Shown here: in pieces, positions 32,271-42,660 of the stretch
How the letters are laid out: the number at the start of each line of letters is the position of its first letter
Position numbering within the stretch: position 1 is the first letter of the stretch
Source: Pseudocercospora fijiensis CIRAD86
Taxonomy: Eukaryota; Ascomycota; Dothideomycetes; Mycosphaerellales; Mycosphaerellaceae
Assembly: GCF_000340215.1 (NCBI RefSeq)
Contig: NW_006921533.1
Span: 6,043,424 to 6,107,423, forward strand
Direction: 5' to 3'
Length of the DNA: 64,000 bases
Translations under genes and position numbers: made by a program
Notes under the pieces: generated by a model
The model's database searches: none
What the model was told of the DNA's origin: nothing
The model's input: only the letters and a program-made list of their open reading frames with translations

Positions 32271-33832
32271 TGTGCCGGTGGTGTGTTGTGAAAGGGATTC
32301 GGGGTGTCGATAAAGCGTGTCCGGTAGGGACGGTAATGCGCGGTTCGACTAAGATGGAGTGGAGTGATGGAGCGACTGTGCGCGCAGATGGCTGTTGGTT
32401 GGCGATACGACAAAGGTCGAATTGATGGACGGAGAAGGAGGTCTTCAACTTTTGCCAATCGCCAGAACTCGGAAGGAACTCTATAGCTCTTTCCGCTTGT
32501 TGGGAAGCCCAGCCAATGGACATCGCCCGCCGTACCCACGTTGTGTGACGCAATTAGAAGCAGCCTCAATGCATTTCACTTCACTTGTTTATCGCAACGA
32601 GCCTCTTCTACGTCCCTTTGAACAAGCATGGCACACGATCACCTAGATTTCGTCAACATGCTTGCGCAGGTGCTGCGATCCGTTATCCGCCATGTCGATG
32701 CGACAGTCTCTCCGGCCTCTGTGAAGTTCCCCCTGGACGACCGTTGTGAGTCTAAGGAACAGTGAGAAAGGCCAGTTCGCAAGCTCATGCAGACAATTGA
32801 TCATGCTTGGGCGCTGACGGGAACGAGGACGCTTCTTCTTGTCGGGATACTCGGACGGGTCCCGTCAGCATTCTTGAGGGGACTTCCACAGTGCTCGGCT
32901 TGCCTCAGTTCGGCCTTTCTCTTCTTGCTCGCACTAGCTTTGCACCGAATATATGGCATGCAGGCAGACTAATAAAACCGCAGATAGGCACAGAATCAAG
33001 TCCTCCCCAGGCTTTCGAAGGCATCACCGAAACACAACTACGAGCCTCCAAGTATGTGGTCTATTCAGTCTCGATCTAAGCAATCGCATACCCCTGGTGT
33101 CTAATTCATGTTACCGGAGCTTAAAGGCTTGGGTGCATCAGACAAGACTGGCTGGCTGCTCCAGCAGTGCGCGGCAGGTCAAACACAGTCTCTCGAAGTG
33201 TGTCTTGAACATCTGTCACCCGTGTATGGTGCAGTTCAATCGATCTGCCGTACCACCGCAGATTGACCGTAGTAAGATCAAGGCTGTGTGACCGAAGTAT
33301 GGATCTGACAGCAGTGTCGATCTGACTCGATCACCACAGCCCCTAACGATGGCACTCTGGACATGAATCTGTCCGAGCGGCGAAGGTTTTCTCTAGGTTA
33401 TTCCACGAAACCTGCTCTTGCTATGTGTCATGCGATGAACAGATCTTCTTTGGCGGCATAAGTACGATCTATGCATCAGCTGGAGGTCATCATCATCCAC
33501 CAGAAGGACATGTGTGAACTTTGGAAGAGGCATGCAATCTCCAAGTCCAAGTACCATTGATCTGACGTGTAACAATCCGCTGAGGCATGAGGTCCTTTTC
33601 AAGTCTGCATGGTTAGTAGAGCGTAGTGCTGCTAGATCGGGGTTTAGACCGCTCTGGCGTTCTCCTCGGGAGCCTTTGTTAGTCTCGTTCGACTCCTCGC
33701 AGTCAGTGTGACCTGGTGATGACTATACAGTATAGGCAGGGATACTGGAACACGGAGGCCGCGTGGGATGAACAACCCGCAGCCTGACCTGGCGCTCGTG
33801 CACTTGGAGTGTGTGTGTGTGTATCACGTGCA
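32271..33832. other. Intergenic, about 1.5 kb, last unmutated DNA before the retrotransposon nest
   Basis: It holds the phosphate carrier promoter and leader, then sequence of ordinary composition with no convincing coding frame. A (GT)n run of about 14 bp lies at 33809-33823, shortly before the first LTR. Confidence 0.5.
33809..33823. repeat. (GT)n microsatellite
   Basis: Seven GT dinucleotides immediately upstream of the copia 5' LTR candidate. The repeat is read directly. Confidence 0.85.
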
Positions 33833-33917
33833 TGATGCCTAAGGCCAACTGTACACACTTTATCTTTGGGCTTTCTGTAAATAGCCCTTCTTCTAAATAC
33901 AATACAGTTTTGCATCA
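33833..33917 (+). repeat. Candidate 5' LTR of the copia element
   Basis: The segment starts TGATGC and ends GCATCA, a perfect 6-bp inverted end with the TG..CA rule. It contains a TAAATAG box and a polyadenylation-like AAATACAATA stretch, and lies 4 bp before the primer-binding site. At 85 bp it is short, so the true left end may be further out. The partner LTR is beyond the window. Confidence 0.5.
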
Positions 33918-33921
33918 AGTA

Positions 33922-33938
33922 GTTATAAGCCCCCTGCG
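33922..33938 (+). promoter_or_regulatory. Copia primer-binding site (half-tRNA initiator Met type)
   Basis: GTTATAAGCCCCCTGCG closely resembles the complement of the anticodon-stem region of initiator tRNA-Met (GTTATGAGCCC...). It carries the G-to-A change expected from RIP. Copia-group elements are known to prime from an internally cleaved initiator tRNA. The identification rests on sequence likeness only. Confidence 0.55.
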
Positions 33939-36305
33939 TTTCTAACGTATATAACACGTATTCTAATAGTTAATCCGATAGCTGCGTAGCTAGCGCTTGT
34001 TACTAATAATTGCGCCGATATTAATATTGTCGCCGCTACCCTTACTACTACCCTCGAGTGTTCTAGTAGGTACTAGCCTAACTCGAGTCGGTTATATAAC
34101 AATAGTGTCGGCTGTCCGCTATACTAATATAATATAGGCGCGCCTATTAGCGGCCTCGTTATATTCTTAAGACAAGTCTATAGTCTCTTTCTATATCGCC
34201 GTTACTATCCGTAATAGCTCCCCCTATAACGTCTAGCGCTTATATAAGCAATATCCCTAAGCTAAAGAATAAAGAGAACTACCCGTTATAGTTATATACC
34301 GCTAAAGGCGCCCTTAAAGATATATCGGTCTAGCGCTATATATAAGGTACCCGCTAGCGACCCCTTACTAAGGCATCTAGTAAGACTTCTAAAGAGTTTA
34401 AAGACCGCTAAGATAAATGGGACTCTAAAGATTAAACGGCGCGTACCTAGATCTTTACTAATTGTATTAGTAATATTTAATAATTACTACTTAGTCTATC
34501 TATATTCTAGGAAGTATAGGACTTCCTTAAGAAGAAATATACTAGTAACGGTAGATCTACTAAATTTATACTCTTCTAGGACTATATTACCCTTCGCTAC
34601 GATAGTTAGGACGTCGAGAAGTTCTATAACGAATATAAGAAGAAGCTCGGTGCCTTAAAGGACACTAAATTAGCTATTAGCTAATATTAGGCTGTCTATA
34701 TATTTATTATACAAATCGCGCTATTCTACGAGGCATTCGTATAGATGCGCCGTAAGCAAATGCGCGCCTTAGAATATACTATTAATAAAAGCACCCTTAA
34801 CAATATTATTAGCGCGTTACTTAATAAGAATATAGCTTAATTAAACTAGGCCTAGTATAATAGCTTCTTCGGTCTTTAGCGCTAGCACTAACTACAAGGT
34901 AGCAATAGCAATAGTCGAGGTAACTCGAACCGTAGCGGTCGTAGTAGCCGCAGAAACAATAGAAATAATAATAGTCGAGGGCGCGGTAGAAATAACTAGA
35001 ATAGTTACTAGTCTAACCGTAAGAAATGCGTCTATTGTTAGGGATCGCATCCTTCTAACCGCTACTATAATAAGTACCCTTATCTAAAGGAAGAAGACTA
35101 ACTGCGCCGTAAGTAGCAGAAGGCTTAGAAGAAGAGGGTATAATATTAGTAATAGCAATAGTAGCAGCGTAGACTAACTATATAGCAATAACAGCATTAG
35201 CAACCCTAGCCTAGTATATAAGGCTTGTTTGCTAAGAATATACCGCCCTTATTCTATAACAATCTACGTCCGGATTTAGCAGCGCCTAGTTTAGGTAGCA
35301 ACTACGCCTTTAATGCGATTACTATTAGTAACGCAGCGTCTATAGCGCTTACTATAGCGACTCGTACGACTAACTAGGTTATAGACTCTAGTACTAGCAT
35401 GTATATAGTTAATAACCCTACCCTGCTTCTTAAGTATAAAGGCTATTATATTCCTATTCGGTTTAGTAGTAATACGAAGTACGTAACAATAGTAGGCGTT
35501 ACTTAGACAGAGGTAGTTAACGAGTATAGTATTAGCAATATAAAGTTGTTAGAGACACTGTATATGCTAGGTCTAGCAGCTAATCTCCTATCTACTAAGA
35601 AGCTAGCCGATAAGGGCTGTTTCTATCGGAATAACAAGCGTATACTGTTTACTATTGTTAACGGCTCTAAGGTTACCGTTGCTTAGATATACCGAAAGAA
35701 TAGTCTCCCCTATCTGTATATACTAACCTCTAGTCCTAAGGGTTAGGTTATTGCTCTTCTATCGAAGAAGGGGGTACTAATAGGTATAATAGAAGAATAG
35801 CATCTACGATATAGCTATATCTATTACCGTAAGCTATTACGAATAGAAGCTAAGGGTTAGATTGTTATTACTAGAAACAAGACCGACTTCCGAAACTGCA
35901 TTGCTTGTCGTATAGCAACGTTATATAAGGAATACAATCGACTACTATGCCTATAACTATCTACTATCTACTATATTATCTATATAGATATAGTTACTAT
36001 TACTAACCCTAGTCTACTATAAGAGCGCTACTTTATATTGTTTATATGCGCTAAGTTAGCCTATCGACACGAATATGCTAGCTTACTAAAGTTAGGGGCT
36101 ATAGTAGCTATTAAGGATTATCGTATATACGTCCGTATATAAACTAGCTATTTAATCCTAATCTACCGCCTCGATAGAGAGAGTAAATACAGCGGAAATT
36201 AGCTATTAAGCTAGGCTCGTAATTAGGGCATTGTACTATAGGTTATAGTACCTTATTCTTCTACTTAGAATAGCCTAGCTAAGGTTAGCAACTATATCGT
36301 ATATA

Positions 36306-36310
36306 CGACC
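36306..36310. repeat. Target-site duplication of gypsy-1, left copy
   Basis: CGACC directly precedes the left LTR and is repeated at 50365-50369 directly after the right LTR. Confidence 0.88.
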
Positions 36311-36619
36311 TATAAGAAAATAGGTATATAGCAACGTATAGAACACCCTCTACTAATCTTAGTAGTAGATAGTAGAACTAAACCGTACCTTTTTCAGAAC
36401 AGGGCAGAGCGTTTACTATTAACTAGGCTACGTACGGATAGCATATATACCGAGCCGGTAACCGAGTATGTCCGTACAAGCGACCGAGCTTTTCCGCGTA
36501 TACGCTAAGTAGGCTTTACGCTAGCGAGACAGTACCGTAGTATATGTAATAACATTACATAATTGTTATATAGGCTTGCTAAGGCAGGACAGAAGACTTT
36601 ACTTAATTAGGTTCTTATA
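36311..36619 (-). repeat. Gypsy-1 LTR (3' LTR in element orientation)
   Basis: 309 bp, ends TATAAG..CTTATA, matched by 50056-50364. Differences from its partner are transitions in CpA/TpG contexts. Confidence 0.9.
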
Positions 36620-37041
36620 ATTATCTCCTTCCCCTAGTATAGCTATCCTAGCTATAAGGCAATATAGTAAATTATACTATTTCTTATACTCTACGCTACA
36701 CTTGCGCGTCTTATACGCACCTATCGCTAGGCTATAGTTGCTAGGCACGTTATAATTTGCCTCGTAGTTACTTGTTTGTTTATAGATTTAAAGCGCGGCT
36801 GCTTCTAGTACTAACTAGAGGTTGCCTAAATTTCTAAGAACGCGGTAGCTACGCGAGAACGTAAGCTATCCGAAAGCGAAGCGAGTATTTAAAGCATTCG
36901 AAGCCCGCTTAAAAACTTCTTCTTTTTCTAAGCGCTCCGAACACTACCCGCCTACGCCCTATCTACTCTGCCCTCGCGCCCCCCTAGTATTACTTAAAGA
37001 TTTTTCTTTTTAAACATTTATCTAAAAAAAACATTACTAGT
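36620..37041 (+). promoter_or_regulatory. Possible promoter of the antisense accessory gene in gypsy-1
   Basis: Non-coding sequence between the left LTR and the accessory gene. TATTTAAAG near 36890 is followed by a T/C-rich run (CTTCTTCTTTTTCT near 36918-36931) and a C-rich leader, the layout of a fungal core promoter pointing right. This is inferred from layout only. Confidence 0.35.
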
Positions 37042-37859
37042 ATATCTACCCCTACGCGTACCGTAGGCAAGCGCGCCGTAGGCGCTAGCCCTACGATACC
37101 TACTACGCCTACCTAGCGCCTACTAAAAGTCCTAGAGGGCTATACCTGTTACTTTAGGCATATAACGGCTAACGGTACGTTTTCTCGCCCCTTGCTACGT
37201 ATATATACTTCGCAACTAACTCGCTTTAGTAGACCTATCTAAGCTCTATATAGGCGGCAATATAGACCCTACTACTAAGCGCAACTATAATCGCTGCTAT
37301 AGTAGCTATTATACCTATACTCCTATTGCGGTACGCGCGCTCGTAGCGCTACTAGCGCGTATTCGCGCCGCGCGCGCTGTACGCGACCTTTGCGATCTAG
37401 ACGGCTACGACTCCCTCGAGGAGTCTAACGAGGCTTTAGAGGCTCTTTAGGCTAACCTAGACGCTATAGTCGTACGTAGGTTTCTTGTATACTCCGCTTA
37501 CGCTTCGTATACTAACCTCGTTATTAGTTATCCTATCTACGCTCGATGCCTTTTATATTAATAAGAATAAGGTAACTCTAGGCGGCAAAGCCCTAGCCTA
37601 TAAGGGGGCCGCTAGCGGGTCCCTTACAAACGTTAACTTGCTTAGTGCCCTCGAGTATATCGGTACTAACCTAGCTAGTTTAGTAGAGATTAGTCGTTAG
37701 GTATAGTTTTTTCCTATAGCCTCGTCTTACTTGCGCTTCGTATACTAACTATACTAGAACCTCGCCTAGCGCGTCGGCGCTAAGGCCGTCGCTACTATCG
37801 ATACCGCTATAGGTATCGAGGCTAAGAAGGACGAGGAGGAGGAGTCTAAGGATAAGTAG
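37042..37859 (+). pseudogene. Four-exon accessory gene antisense to gypsy-1 gag-pol, product unknown
   Basis: Four plus-strand exons fit together: 37042-37174, 37230-37475, 37528-37700 and 37758-37859. The introns are 55, 52 and 57 bp with donors GTACGT, GTAGGT and GTATAG. Branch points CTAAC lie near each acceptor (CTAACTCGCTTTAG, CTAACCTCGTTATTAG, CTAACTATACTAG), and phases match at every joint (1, 1, 0). The start codon has become ATA and a few Gln codons TAG, as RIP would do. The product is about 217 residues if the TAG at 37857 is the true stop. Recognisable stretches are LLKVLEGYTCYFRHITAN, YTPIAVRALVALLARIRAAR, NLLSALEYIGTNLASLVEIS and an acidic C-terminus (KKDEEEESKDK). I recognise no family. 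Coding is inferred from frame and splice logic. Confidence 0.62.
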
Positions 37860-38019
37860 AGTAGACGGCCCGCCGTCGCTACGCTTACGCGGCGCTACCT
37901 TTATATATACTAGGCCGATAGGCCTTTTTTAATAGCGAAACGAGTACGTATCTACTATTTTTTCTTAAGTTTTATTTTCTTTTGTTTTAATTACTACCTA
38001 CGCTTACGCTTCGCTTAAG

Positions 38020-41000
38020 CTTCGAACTCGTCTAACGCTATAGAATCTTTAATATAAATAGCTAGCTCCTAAGTATTATATTCTTTAGGCTAACCTCGCT
38101 ACTTAATAAGGTAGTACGCCTTCCGCTTTTTTATCTTCTTAGCTACGATTGTTTCTACCTGCTACTCGTTACCTTTAGCGATAGGTACACTTATCTTATA
38201 CTCCTCGCTATTGCGCCTATACTAAGGCTCGAGGAGGGAAATACAGAAAACATTATAGATCTTCGTACTTAATAGTAGTGCTAGGCAGTACGCTTATGCT
38301 CCGACTACGTCGATAATACGAAAAGGCCCTATATACTTTAGGCTAAGTTTCTTCTTTAGGACATCTAAGCTAATATTCTTTATCGATAGCAAGACTAGGT
38401 CGCCTATACTATATATCTTAGTAGTATAGCATATATTGTATTGCTTAGCCTAGTATTCTACTGCTTTCTACTAGCGTTCTATAAGCGTTTTATACGCTTT
38501 CCGTAGGCGCTCTATAGCGTCGATAGCTGCTAGTGCCCTTCCCTTAGTTAGCTCGTCCCGAGCTAGTAGTTTATTCGCTCTTAGTATTAGATTAGGATCG
38601 AAGCTATAGAGTATCCTAAAGGGGCTTATACGTAACGTAGGATAAACGCTATTGTTATAGGCAAACTCTGCCTAAGGTAACAATTTAGCCTAATTATCCT
38701 AGTTCTTAGAGTAATAGTATCGTAGGTATTACTCTAGGGTCTAGTTCGCGCGTTCGGTTTACCTATTAGTCTAAGGATAGAAGGCTATACTAAGCCTACG
38801 CTTTATATACGCTTCGAAGTAGAAGTCGCTCTAAAACTAGCTAGTAAAAAGCGATCTACGATCGCTAATAATGCCTAATAGCACTCTAAAATGCCTAATT
38901 ACCTCCCTTTAAAAGATATCCGCGAGTTCTACTACTATATACTTCTTCGTCGTTAGGATAAAGAGGCTTATCTTCGTATAGCGGTCGACTATTACGAGGA
39001 TCGTAGTATATACGTAGGTACTAAGCTTGCTCGGCGGGAGATCGGTAATAAAGTCTATCGTTAACTCTTGCTAAGGTCGGGTCGGTATAGGTAGAGTAGC
39101 GAGCTCGCTATATAGGCGATAGCGCTTCGCCTTCGACTATTAACAAATTCTATAGATATAGATATAGGCCGTAATATCCTTAGCTATCTTCGGCTAGAAG
39201 TGCTTTCGGCGTATTAGGTCTATAGTCTTAGCTATACTAAAGTGTCTAGCTAAAGGGTCGTCGTAGTATATACGTATTAGTTACGTACGTAAGGCGTAGT
39301 CCTTAGGGATATATAGCGCATCGCCGTAGTAAATAAGGTTACTACGACGAGAATAGCTAGGCAGGAGGTTAGAACTACTTAACGAGGCTAAGCTACCCGA
39401 TAGTAAGCTTGTCTCGTATAAGCCTCCTCCTCTCGCTTACTCTAGCTATTATAGAGTATATACGAAACTAAGGATTATATTAGGTATCTCGTAGTAGGGC
39501 CTATTATTTCTAATAATAGTAGCCGCTACTCTTACGGGACTGCTAATAAAACTCTTACGTTCCGCTAGCGCTGTACTAGCGTCTCGTATCCCTATATATA
39601 TAATAGAGATGCGTTTTATAATCGGCTCGATATCCTTAGGCAGATTTAACTATAGAGCTAGTTTCGACTGCAATATAGGGAGAAGGTTGTTCGCCGCCTA
39701 CGACTCGCTCTCGTAGTCGCTATATCGCGAAGATATATCGGCTAGATTTCGTTTACTAGCCCGATGTTTAATAGTAAAGTTAAAAGGTATAAGAAAGGTC
39801 GCCTATCTTACCTACCTTCCGACGAGCTACTTTATCTTTATAAAGCCCTTAAGATTAGCGTAGTCGACAACTACGCGGATCGTATACTAGGCGCTATCGA
39901 GGTACGGGCGCTAATATTTAAAGGACTCGACAACCGCTAGGAGCTCCTAGTTATAGGTCTTATAGTTAATCTTCGTAGGGATTATTTTTCGTAACTAGAA
40001 GGCTATAGGGTACTAGTTCCTATCTTTACTTTATTATAATATAATCCCTACTAAGGCGAACGTAGAGGTATTAGTTTCGATACGTAGAGGCTTCGTAGGA
40101 TTATAGTATCGTAATATCGAGGCCGAGCTAAAAGTAGCCTTTAGCTAGCGGAACGCTTGCTCCTCGCTTTTACCCTACGGGACCTGCCCTAGCTTTCGGC
40201 TATTTACGGCTCCTTTCGATAGGGCGGTTAGTAGTATAACGATCCGGGAGTAATTAGGGATAAACCTCCGGTAGAAGTTATAGAATCCGAGGAAGGATTA
40301 AACCTCCTTTAGCGTTAATAGGCGAGGCTATTCGGTAATAGCGTTTACCCTACGCTAATCTATCGATACGCCTTCGGTACTAACGATAAACCCTAGGAAT
40401 TCGACTTCTTTCTTCTAGAAGGAACATTTCTTCTTGTTTACGTATAGCGCAAACTTTCTAAGCCGCGTAAGGATAGCGCGTACGTCTCGTACGTAGTCCT
40501 CTCGCGTTTTGCTATAGATAAGAATATCGTTAAGGTAGACGATATAGCAAATATTAACTAGGCTAGCTAACGCCCTATTAATATATCCTTAAAACGTAGT
40601 AGGAGTATTAGTAAGCCTAAAAGGTATTACCTTGTACTCGAAGTGCCTATACCGCGTACGGAACGCAGTCTTCTACTCGTCGCCTCGCTTAATATAGATA
40701 CGGTAATATATATCCTAAAGGTCTAAGGACGTATACTATTCGGCGTCCTTAAGCCTATTAAGCGTTTCGCTAATAAGAGGTAGGGGGTAACGATTTTTAA
40801 TAGTAATCTCGTTTAGCCCTCTATAATCGACGTAGGGTCTTAGGCTACTATCCTTCTTTAGTACAAATAGGATCGGCGTGCCTGCCTCGCTTATGCTAAG
40901 CTAGATCTAATCGTTGTCTAAGGCTAAGCTTAGGTAATTACAAAGGTCGCTAAGCTCTCTTCCTAAAGAATAGTAGAGAGGTTTATATAGCGGCTTCGTT

Positions 41001-41290
41001 CTAGGGATTAGGTCGATCGTATACTCTACGTCTTCGGGGAGCTTACGTCGCGCTTTAGGCGTTATAGTAAAGACGTCTTCGAAGTCTTTAAATTCTTCTA
41101 GTAAGGAGGAACCCTTAGCGATATCGCGGAGCTAGCGAACGCTAATCGCGTATACGTATAGAGCGTTACGTATATCCTTCTAGAATTCCTATAGTTCCCG
41201 TACGCGTATCGTACGCGCTACGGTTTCGTTCCTATAGGTCTAGGTATCTATTAAGCTGTCGACGATTACCTTTTAATCGCGCCTCTAAGG
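38020..41290 (-). pseudogene. Gypsy-1 pol: reverse transcriptase, RNase H, integrase and chromodomain, RIP-mutated
   Basis: Minus-strand frames with stops at former Gln/Trp codons. The RT near 40900-40420 reads [20 protein letters not shown], then [17 protein letters not shown] and CYIVYLNDILIYSKT, which is the polymerase box with the first catalytic Asp as Asn (GAT to AAT). RNase H and integrase follow. A chromodomain sits at about 38170-38030 (VAKKIKKRKAYYLIK, then PKEYNTQELAIYIKDSIALD), identifying a chromovirus. Confidence 0.88.
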
Positions 41291-41295
41291 CCTAC
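41291..41295. repeat. Target-site duplication of gypsy-2, left copy
   Basis: CCTAC before the left LTR, repeated at 48340-48344 after the right LTR. Confidence 0.88.
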
Positions 41296-41493
41296 TATAA
41301 GAAGGGTTATATTAGCAGGTAGATAGGGTGGTAGTAGGTACAGGTAGTATTCGATAGAGATCTAAGAGGAGAGGGAGGAAGGTAGGCTAGTTAGCCTAAC
41401 GCTAAGCGCTAAGCCCTGCCTAAGGCATTAAGACCCTAGCTTTACTCGAGCCTAGTTATATACCAATTACGTATAACCTCTTTAGTCCTAATA
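41296..41493 (-). repeat. Gypsy-2 3' LTR
   Basis: 198 bp, beginning TATAAGAAGG (ancestral TGTAAG) and ending CTAATA (ancestral CTAACA). It is nearly identical to 48142-48339 and to the LTRs at 52051, 56931 (inverted) and 60666. Confidence 0.9.
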
Positions 41494-42660
41494 TACGCTT
41501 CCCTTCTAAAGGCCGCGCCCTCGTAGCCGGTCTATATTCTATTCTCAACCTCTATCGCTGCTAACTTAGTAGGTCCGGCAAGCTTCTTAGTCCGCGCTAA
41601 ATTGAACACTTAACTACCTAATTATATAACTATATCAAACCTCACTTTCTAACACAACGTCTAACTCTAACTACGCTATCCTTATATATAATAAAGTAAA
41701 GGGATATAAAGCTATAAGAATTGAGGGCTATCGACTAATTATAATACGAGCGCGTCTTCCCTGCTATAATAGGTAGACGTACGAGGTATTGCAGCCCTGC
41801 CTCCGCTCTAAGTGATATCGTACCGAGTTCTTTGCGTCTACTCTTAAAAGACCTAGAAATGTCCGCTCTAAGGGTTTGTTCTTATTGTTACGAGGGCTAT
41901 TATTGTTCGTGGTTTCGCTAGCCCTAATTGGTTAGGTTTAGCAGCCTTTAAGTGTTAATCTTATCTTATCTTTTCAAAAAACATAGCTCGTCTAGTTTCT
42001 ATAGGTAAAGGCTATTATAAGTATAGTAGTAGAGGTTCGCCTCGCTTAAAGGGTTAGATAGATCGAGGAGTAACCTATTGTCCGCAAGATCGACCCCGGC
42101 TAGCTTAGCTCTATAGTTTTGCCCTTAGTTAGCTAGTCTATTAGTCGCTCAATCCTTTAAGCGGCTTAAAGTTTTAATCAAAGTTTTAATCAAAGTTTGA
42201 TCAAGGTGCCTTAGGCTCGTAGTGTAGGTAAGGTTGTATCTATAGGCGTAGCGACAATAGCAAGTAATATTAATAATAGCGGCGCTAGTCGCCTTAGCGC
42301 CAACTTTACCTTACTTTCGATTTCCTTCTTCGGTTAACAATACACTCCGCAACACCGTTACTAATATAGCCGCGCCGGCCGCGCCGTCCTCGCCGATTGC
42401 TTAGGCCTCGAGGCCTCGATAGAATAAGGGAACAAGAGGGGGGACCTAAACACTAGGAGAAGGGCCTTATAGGGCGCGTTAGTAGAGAGGCAGTTTCCTA
42501 AAAGAGCAGTAGATAGTTAACGCGTTATAGCGCGCTTATTAACACTCGGCGCGCGTTTACTATAGTAGTGTAGTCTTATTGTCCTAGTTTGCCGGCCTCT
42601 GATTAGTTAGCTAATAGCACCCCGGGGGTAGTATTATTCCTAGGCGACATTATAGGCCCT
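41494..42660 (-). other. Long 3' region of the gypsy-2 family between chromodomain and 3' LTR
   Basis: About 1.17 kb conserved in gypsy-2, -3 and -5 at matching positions (also 52249-53430 and 60864-62090). In the minus-strand sense frame the stretch near 42105-41985 reads LADNRLLLDLSNPLSEANLY without a stop. This hints at a further coding segment, but the frame cannot be followed throughout. Confidence 0.45.

Larger units (their letters stand above)
33833..36310 (+). mobile_element. Ty1/copia retrotransposon, 5' segment (LTR, gag, protease, start of integrase), RIP-mutated
   Basis: In frames littered with TAG/TAA the following can be followed on the plus strand: a gag of UBN2 type (34230-34850, TKFILFQDYITLRYDSQDVE), an RGG/Asn-rich stretch, a CCHC-like knuckle (about 35025-35090, KKCVYCQGSHPSNRYYNKYP), a protease-like region with IDSSTSMYIVNN (near 35380), a GAG-pre-integrase segment (LLSTKKLADKGCFYRNNKRI), and the first half of the integrase. 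It is cut at 36310 by gypsy-1 and resumes at 50365. Confidence 0.88.
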
